A stretch of DNA of 53,807 nt, from the NCBI GenBank assembly GCA_900766915.1, contig CAAFXE010000168.1, positions 1 to 53,807 on the forward strand, given 5' to 3'. The stretch is from Lachnospiraceae bacterium. Its GTDB lineage: Bacteria > Bacillota > Clostridia > Lachnospirales > Lachnospiraceae. Numbering within the stretch: position 1 is the stretch's first letter; every line of letters starts with the position of its first letter. Positions 49,007 through 53,807 of this stretch are shown piece by piece. The notes beneath the pieces were generated by a model, which was given only the letters and a program-made list of their open reading frames with translations, was not told where the DNA came from and ran no database searches. Both the position numbers and the translations under genes were made by a program.

Positions 49007-49618
49007 ATGAAGTTATATTTTATACGACATGGACAAACAGACTGGAATATGGTGAAGCGCCTGCAGGGTGCCACGGATATTCCGTTAAATGAGAATGGAG
49101 AGGAGCTGGCGAGAAAGACCGGTGAGGGAATGAAGGACATTCCCTTTGATATGATCTATACAAGCCCCCTAAAGCGGGCTTTTCGCACCGCAGAGCTTGT
49201 AAGAGGGGATAGAGATATTCCCATCATTTCGGATGACCGCCTTCGGGAAATCTGTTTCGGAGATTATGAGGGACTGATCAGTAAGTCGGAAGGTTACAAT
49301 ATTCCGGATCCGGATTTTTCCAATTTCTTTAAAAAACCGGAAAGCTATAAAACTCCTCCAAATGGGGAATCCATAGAGTCTCTTATCAAGAGAACCGGGG
49401 AGTTTCTGGAAGAATTAAAGTCCAAAGATGATTTGAAGGACAAAACGATTCTGATTTCCTCCCATGGTGCTGCTGTGAGAGCACTTTTAAGCAATATTGA
49501 ACAATGTGACATTGCTCATTTCTGGGGAGCCGGGGTACATAAAAACTGCGGTATTTCTTTGGCAGAATTTAGAGATGGTAATTTTAAGCTTATCTGGGAA
49601 AATCATGTGTTTTATTAA
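49007..49618 (+). CDS. Histidine phosphatase family protein
   Basis: 203 residues. The N-terminal catalytic RHG motif is YFIRHGQTDWN. The second His lies in SSHGAAVRALL. Acidic residues follow ICFGDYEG. Family members are phosphoglycerate-mutase-like phosphatases of small phosphates. Start ATG at 49007 with GAGGTG upstream. It precedes the cardiolipin synthase gene by 18 bases. Confidence 0.92.
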   Translation: MKLYFIRHGQTDWNMVKRLQGATDIPLNENGEELARKTGEGMKDIPFDMIYTSPLKRAFRTAELVRGDRDIPIISDDRLREICFGDYEGLISKSEGYNIPDPDFSNFFKKPESYKTPPNGESIESLIKRTGEFLEELKSKDDLKDKTILISSHGAAVRALLSNIEQCDIAHFWGAGVHKNCGISLAEFRDGNFKLIWENHVFY

Positions 49619-49636
49619 GAAAGGATGGAAATAATC

Positions 49637-51178
49637 ATGGGTACTGAAGAAAAATCTATGAAAAACAGTGTGGGCAGGATGAGCTTTGTAGCACTGGCTT
49701 TTCTGTTACAGGTTGTATGGTTTTTGATTTTGATCTTAAGATTGAACGAATATTCTGTAGTCATTTCCTTTTTGACAAGCATTTTAACCTTAATTGTTGT
49801 AATTCGATTGTACAATAAGGGCATTCCCATGGGATTTAAGCTGCTTTGGATTATGGTGATTCTGGCATTTCCGGTACTGGGACTCTCCCTGTACCTGATG
49901 CTTGGTCGCTCGGATATTACAAAAGGAATGCGTCTTCGTCTGGAGAAGATTGACAGTGGATTGGAGCATTGGCTTTGTCAGGATGAGAAAACCATGGAGC
50001 AGCTTCGGAAGGAAAACATTTCCGTTGCCAATCAGATGAATTATGTGAGCCGATATGCTAAATATCCGGTGTATCAGAATACGGATGTGGAGTTTTTTAA
50101 GGATGCCTCCGATGGATTTGAAGAACAGCTTCGGGAGCTTGCCAAAGCTGAAAAATTTATTTTTATGGAATACCATGCCATCGAGGATGCCGAAAGCTTT
50201 GGCAGAATGAAGGAAATATTGGCAGAAAAGGCAAAGCAGGGTGTGGATGTCCGTGTGCTTTATGATGATGTGGGAAGCGTGGGCTTTATCGATTCAAAGT
50301 TTGTGAAGCGAATGGAGGCTCTTGGGATTTCCTGCCGTATTTTTAATCCGCTGATTCCGGTGGTCAATATTTTTATGAATAACAGGGATCACCGCAAGAT
50401 CACGGTCATTGACGGCAAGGTGGGATTTACCGGCGGATACAATCTGGCAAATAAATATTTTAATCTGGAGCACCCCTATGGTCACTGGAAAGATACCGGC
50501 ATCAAACTGACCGGAGATGCAGTCAGAAATCTTACCTTCATGTTTCTGGAAATGTGGAATGCCATGTCCAAAGATCCACTGGAAGATACTACGATGTTCT
50601 TCCCGGAGGTTTCTTATAAAGCGATAGAGCACTGCTACGTGCAACCTTACGGGGACACTCCTCTGGATGATGAGCTGGTGGGAGAAAATGTATACATGAA
50701 TGTGGTGAAAATGGCGAAAAACTATGTATACTTTACGACACCTTACCTGATCATCAGTGATGAGATGAAGCGGGAGCTGATCATGGCAGTAAAACGAGGT
50801 GTGGATGTTCGGATCATCACTCCGGGAATCCCGGATAAGAAGGCAGTTTATGAGGTGACCCGCTCTAATTATGACCATCTGGTTGCCGGAGGTGTGCGTA
50901 TTTATGAGTATACACCGGGCTTCATTCACTGTAAGGAATGTATCTGTGACGATGAGCTTGCAGTAATCGGAACCATCAATATGGATTACAGAAGCCTCTA
51001 CCTTCATTTCGAAAATGGGGTGCTGATGTATCAGTGCCAGGCTGTGAAGGATATGAAAAAGGATTATGAGGAAACATTAAAGGTTTCCAGGGAAGTGACA
51101 GAAGATTACAAGAAGGTGCAGCCTGTGATGGTTCGTGTAAAACGTGGGCTGCTGAGATTATTTGCACCGCTGTTATAA
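49637..51178 (+). CDS. cls: Cardiolipin synthase
   Basis: 513 residues. Two N-terminal membrane helices precede two phospholipase-D HKD motifs: DHRKITVIDGKVGFTGGYN (first) and HCKECICDDELAVIGTINMD (second). It condenses two phosphatidylglycerols into cardiolipin at the membrane. AAAGGA precedes; the ATG at 49625 is too close to it, so 49637 is preferred. It may be co-transcribed with the phosphatase. Confidence 0.93.
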   Translation: MGTEEKSMKNSVGRMSFVALAFLLQVVWFLILILRLNEYSVVISFLTSILTLIVVIRLYNKGIPMGFKLLWIMVILAFPVLGLSLYLMLGRSDITKGMRLRLEKIDSGLEHWLCQDEKTMEQLRKENISVANQMNYVSRYAKYPVYQNTDVEFFKDASDGFEEQLRELAKAEKFIFMEYHAIEDAESFGRMKEILAEKAKQGVDVRVLYDDVGSVGFIDSKFVKRMEALGISCRIFNPLIPVVNIFMNNRDHRKITVIDGKVGFTGGYNLANKYFNLEHPYGHWKDTGIKLTGDAVRNLTFMFLEMWNAMSKDPLEDTTMFFPEVSYKAIEHCYVQPYGDTPLDDELVGENVYMNVVKMAKNYVYFTTPYLIISDEMKRELIMAVKRGVDVRIITPGIPDKKAVYEVTRSNYDHLVAGGVRIYEYTPGFIHCKECICDDELAVIGTINMDYRSLYLHFENGVLMYQCQAVKDMKKDYEETLKVSREVTEDYKKVQPVMVRVKRGLLRLFAPLL

Positions 51179-51285
51179 ATTAGGTGGTTGTAAATAACGT
51201 TACTGTACACTCCGTTCCAGTAATGAGCAAAACTGAAACTTGATTGTAGCTGGAAGGCTTTACACTGATTTGAGAGGAAGTGTGC

Positions 51286-52128
51286 ATGAGAAACAAAATT
51301 ATTATTTTTTTAACATTGCTATGTCTTTTTTTGACTGGTTGTAAAGGAAACAATACAAATAGTCCGGTAGACGATTCCTCTTTGCTGAAAATCACAGCAT
51401 TTTCCGTAGGAAAAGCGGATTCCATTCTCATACAGCAGGAAGATCATTCTATTTTGATCGATGCAGGCGAGAAAGAGGATGGAGAAAAGATCTTGGAGGA
51501 GCTGTCAGAGAGAAAGATAGATTCGTTAGATTATCTGATCATCACCCATTATGATAAGGATCATGTGGGAAGTGCCGCAGAAATTTTGCAAAATATACCG
51601 GTAGAGACGGTTCTATGCCCGGATTATGAGGGAACCAGGGAAGAATACTTCGCGTTTTTGCAGGAAACTCAGAAGAACCAAAATTCTTCCTATGTAACGG
51701 AGATTACGGAGATTGATTTAGGAGAAATGCATCTCATCATCTATCCGGCAGAGAATCCTAAGCAGTACATGGAGACAGATCAGGAATACGATAACGACCT
51801 GTCTCTGGTATGCAGTCTTTCCTATGGGGAAAAAAGTTTTTTATTTGCAGCGGATATTGAAAAGAAACGAACAAATCAAATGGTGGAGGAAGGAATTTTG
51901 GGAGAGTATGACTGGATCAAAATTCCACACCATGGAAATTATCGGAAGTCCCTGAAAAATTTACTGGAAACCATCCACCCAAAGTTTGCAGTCATCTCTA
52001 CATCTATAGAGGAACCTGCGGAAGACAAAATGATCAAGCTTATGGAAGATCAATCTATTGAATATAAAATTACCTATGACAGTGATGTGGTAACTTATTG
52101 TGACGGTTCTCGGATCTGGATGGAGTAA
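51286..52128 (+). CDS. Secreted metallo-beta-lactamase-fold lipoprotein (ComEC-C-like)
   Basis: 280 residues. Lipobox LTGC in the signal peptide (FLTLLCLFLTGC). The MBL fold has FSVGKADSILIQQ, LIDAGEKEDG, the metal motif THYDKDHVGSA, LLFAADIEKK-like FLFAADIE and the late PHHGNYRKS. The sequence matches the C-terminal MBL domain of ComEC rather than beta-lactamases. As an external lipoprotein it could be a nuclease or phosphodiesterase. GAGAGGAAG precedes the ATG. Confidence 0.88.
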   Translation: MRNKIIIFLTLLCLFLTGCKGNNTNSPVDDSSLLKITAFSVGKADSILIQQEDHSILIDAGEKEDGEKILEELSERKIDSLDYLIITHYDKDHVGSAAEILQNIPVETVLCPDYEGTREEYFAFLQETQKNQNSSYVTEITEIDLGEMHLIIYPAENPKQYMETDQEYDNDLSLVCSLSYGEKSFLFAADIEKKRTNQMVEEGILGEYDWIKIPHHGNYRKSLKNLLETIHPKFAVISTSIEEPAEDKMIKLMEDQSIEYKITYDSDVVTYCDGSRIWME

Positions 52129-52135
52129 AAGTATA

Positions 52136-52160
52136 AAAGAAGCCCGACTTGGGCTTCTTT
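52136..52160. terminator. Bidirectional terminator
   Basis: AAAGAAGCCC (52136-52145) pairs with GGGCTTCTTT (52151-52160), loop GACTT. It serves the MBL gene and asparaginase on minus. Confidence 0.9.
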
Positions 52161-52165
52161 ATTAA

Positions 52166-53188
52166 TCACGCTTCATTCATTTCGCCGCGAAGATTGGTTT
52201 CCATTAAAAGCTTTATTCTCTCTGTGTCATAGCCACAGCTGAAAAGGTAGTACAATTTTGCAATAGCCGCTTCTGTGGTCATATCGCTGGCAGACACTGC
52301 ACCGGACTCTACCAGGGCATTGCTGGTGGCGTAGGTGCCAAGGGTCGTGCCGCCTCGCTGACATTGGGAGGTTACTGTGATAATGGCTCCGTTTTTGGCG
52401 GATTTTCGAATACCTTCTACCAGAGCTTTATTATTGGTAGGAATGTTTCCGCTTCCGAAGGCCTCTAATACAACTGCTTTTAAATTGCTGTTGATGATGC
52501 CTTCAAACAGGTCAAACTGAAATCCCGGAAACAGCTTTAATACACCGATCGGGCAGGAGCTTAACTGTGTCAGATGAAAAGTCTTTGGTCTGCTTGGCAG
52601 AGCCATGGCATTTTCATTGTAGCAGATATCGATACGGACCTCGGCCAATGGCGGGTAGTCCGGGGAATCAAAGGCCTGAAGCTCCTTGGATGCAATTTTT
52701 GTAGAACGGTTTGCCCGAAAAAGCTTTCCGCCAAAATACACACAGACTTCTTTTACCACACCTTCTCCTGCAATAATGACGGAGTTGATCAGGTTGTCCC
52801 GTCCATCACTTCGAAGCTCACAAAGAGGAATCTGGGCACCGGTAAATATGACCGGCTTATTTAATCCTTCCAGCATAAAGGAAAGTGCAGAAGCGGTATA
52901 GGACATGGTATCAGTTCCGTGGAGAACTACAAATCCGTCATAATCCTCATATCTATCGGAAATCTCTTTTCCAATGTTATTCCACTCATCAATGGCAATA
53001 TTTGAAGAATCCAAAAGTGGGTCAAACTCCACCACATCCCATGACGGAAGGGCAGGGCTCTTCATCTGGTGAATCTCCTTTAACAATTCAGAAAAATAAT
53101 TTTTCTTCGGGGCATAGCCACATTCTGTGGGAACCATTCCAATGGTGCCGCCGGTATATAAAATGCACACTCTTTTGTCAGAAATCAT
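52166..53188 (-). CDS. ansA: L-asparaginase, type I (AnsA)
   Basis: 340 residues from the start at 53188 (GGAGG upstream on minus). Catalytic threonines are in YTGGTIGM and VLHGTDTMSYTASAL. The C-terminal domain includes EAFGSGNIPTNN. No signal peptide is seen, so it is the cytosolic type. It hydrolyses asparagine to aspartate and ammonia. Two ATGs slightly upstream lie over the ribosome site and are less likely. Confidence 0.93.
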   Translation of the reverse strand: MISDKRVCILYTGGTIGMVPTECGYAPKKNYFSELLKEIHQMKSPALPSWDVVEFDPLLDSSNIAIDEWNNIGKEISDRYEDYDGFVVLHGTDTMSYTASALSFMLEGLNKPVIFTGAQIPLCELRSDGRDNLINSVIIAGEGVVKEVCVYFGGKLFRANRSTKIASKELQAFDSPDYPPLAEVRIDICYNENAMALPSRPKTFHLTQLSSCPIGVLKLFPGFQFDLFEGIINSNLKAVVLEAFGSGNIPTNNKALVEGIRKSAKNGAIITVTSQCQRGGTTLGTYATSNALVESGAVSASDMTTEAAIAKLYYLFSCGYDTERIKLLMETNLRGEMNEA

Positions 53189-53303
53189 GTGTACCTCCAT
53201 CATGCTTAAACTAATTCCTGCCGATTATACCATACCTTGGATTTTTTTAAAACTGAATTATGTGTTTTGTGTTTATAGTAAGCAATGAATTATTCCATAT
53301 TTT

Positions 53304-53489
53304 TTCAATTCACAGCCTGAGGGGCAAGGGTTGCACCACGTAGCGTTAAGCGGAAGAGCCCGAAAATCCAGTCTTAGTATCACTCCGCGAAGCAGGCTCT
53401 CCTGCGAGTGGTTAGTGATACTTAGACTTAGTTGAGGGGGATGGAGCCTGCGAAGTGGGGTAACCCTTGCTCCTCAGGCGTAAGTTGAA
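53304..53489 (-). repeat. Hairpin repeat, copy C (complete, inverted)
   Basis: A self-complementary element of about 186 bases in the gap between ansA and the miaB-like gene. The outer stem pairs GCCTGAGGGGCAAGGGTT (53315-53332) with 53462-53479 (one wobble), extended by TTCAA/TTGAA at the ends. The core (53362-53435, read on minus) matches copies A and B. It has the stem AGTCTAAGTATCACT with its partner and the apical GCAGG-AGAG-CCTGC. The outer arms share no obvious sequence with copy B's. Confidence 0.88.
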
Positions 53490-53511
53490 AAAAAACTGGA
53501 AATTCCTCTCG

Positions 53512-53540
53512 TTGATTTTGAAAACCCAATGTGCTATAGT
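53512..53540 (+). promoter_or_regulatory. Promoter of the miaB-like gene
   Basis: TTGATT (53512-53517), 17 bases, TATAGT (53535-53540). The leader holds two hairpins: CTGTCA/TGACAG near 53555, and CCTGTGA/TCACAGG near 53610-53636. Confidence 0.75.
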
Positions 53541-53667
53541 ATTTTAGGTGTTTTCTGTCAACATATGACAGGAAATCATCTAAAACAAAAGTATAAATAC
53601 ACTGAAATCCTGTGAGATCCATGCAGTTTCACAGGTGTGAACAATCATCAGAATGGAGTATTTAATT

Positions 53668-53799
53668 ATGAATGCAAATGAAACAAAAAGACAATTTGAG
53701 TACATGGAAAAAGCGAAAAGCTATGTAAAAGCGAAGTCAGAAGAACTGGGACGTCCACTGACCTACTGTGTAACGACCTTTGGATGTCCTATCGTGTGA
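53668..53799 (+). pseudogene. miaB: miaB-like gene, 5' fragment interrupted after codon 40
   Basis: ATG at 53668 with GGAG upstream and a good promoter. The product begins MNANETKRQFEYMEKAKSY and continues EELGRPLTYCVTTFGC, the N-terminus of MiaB (tRNA methylthiotransferase) as seen in Clostridia. MiaB continues with QMN after that first cluster cysteine. Here the codons are CCT ATC GTG TGA, so the frame leaves the family and stops 8 bases before the window edge. This means an insertion, a rearrangement or an assembly edge. Confidence 0.65.
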
Positions 53800-53807
53800 G
53801 TAAGAAA

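Noticed and set aside
53788..53807. Group II intron starting at GTGTG
   Set aside because: Only 14 bases are visible and the upstream CCTATC does not fit the miaB reading frame, so it is kept only as a possibility in the miaB finding.
1..53807. tRNA or rRNA genes, prophage structural genes, complete insertion sequences
   Set aside because: I found no cloverleaf, rRNA-like sequence, capsid or tail genes, or transposase with terminal repeats on either strand by reading.

Overview
The window looks like part of a spore-forming, Gram-positive anaerobe of the Clostridia, most probably a Lachnospiraceae gut commensal. Evidence: moderate-to-low GC, AGGAGG ribosome sites, an alpha/beta-type SASP, GerW/YtfJ, CotF-like coat proteins, Rnf-type subunits, a sodium-pump decarboxylase operon, and the cmk-ispH-S1 and Gls24-fakA gene orders. 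Genus is not determined.

Layout. 1-5700: a partial hairpin repeat, a good promoter, then a five-gene biotin-dependent carboxyltransferase/Na+-pump operon. 5700-11800: a histidine kinase and its likely response regulator on the minus strand, separated by a plus-strand surface protein, then a bactofilin and a VanY-type D,D-carboxypeptidase. 11800-15800: FAD oxidoreductase, cmk, ispH and a four-S1-domain protein. 15880-25120: one long co-directional run, rnfC-like, rnfD-like, ruvA, ruvB, zapA, U32 peptidase, FtsW/RodA, class B PBP. 25120-27400: NUDIX, a hypothetical gene, a DUF2953 protein split over two overlapping frames, gerW and a tiny membrane protein. 27400-34240: rpmB (minus), gls24-fakA, a second hairpin repeat, a lipoprotein, a DMT exporter behind a CsoR-like operator, recG. 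34240-38460: SASP, oxidoreductase, coat proteins, MATE pump and TetR repressor. 38460-47080: accessory region with a RelB/RelE module, a zinc-ribbon remnant, acetyltransferases, a promoter-to-terminator unit lacking a real ORF, a GntR-ABC operon, an XRE membrane regulator and an Rpn nuclease. 47280-53807: M3 peptidase, histidine phosphatase, cardiolipin synthase, metallo-beta-lactamase lipoprotein, asparaginase, a third hairpin repeat, and the first 40 codons of a miaB-like gene that breaks off at the window edge.

The observations I rate highest are: (i) a family of long self-complementary intergenic elements whose core stems covary and whose outer arms differ between copies yet pair within each copy; (ii) an orphan RnfC/RnfD pair with a degenerate nucleotide-binding loop inside the ruvAB/cell-wall run; (iii) a transcription unit with a near-consensus promoter and a strong terminator but only a broken micro-ORF; (iv) a transcarboxylase-like enzyme set combined with a Na+ pump and a lipoprotein-anchored OadG; and (v) the interrupted miaB. 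All functions are read from sequence patterns and family knowledge; no database search was run.
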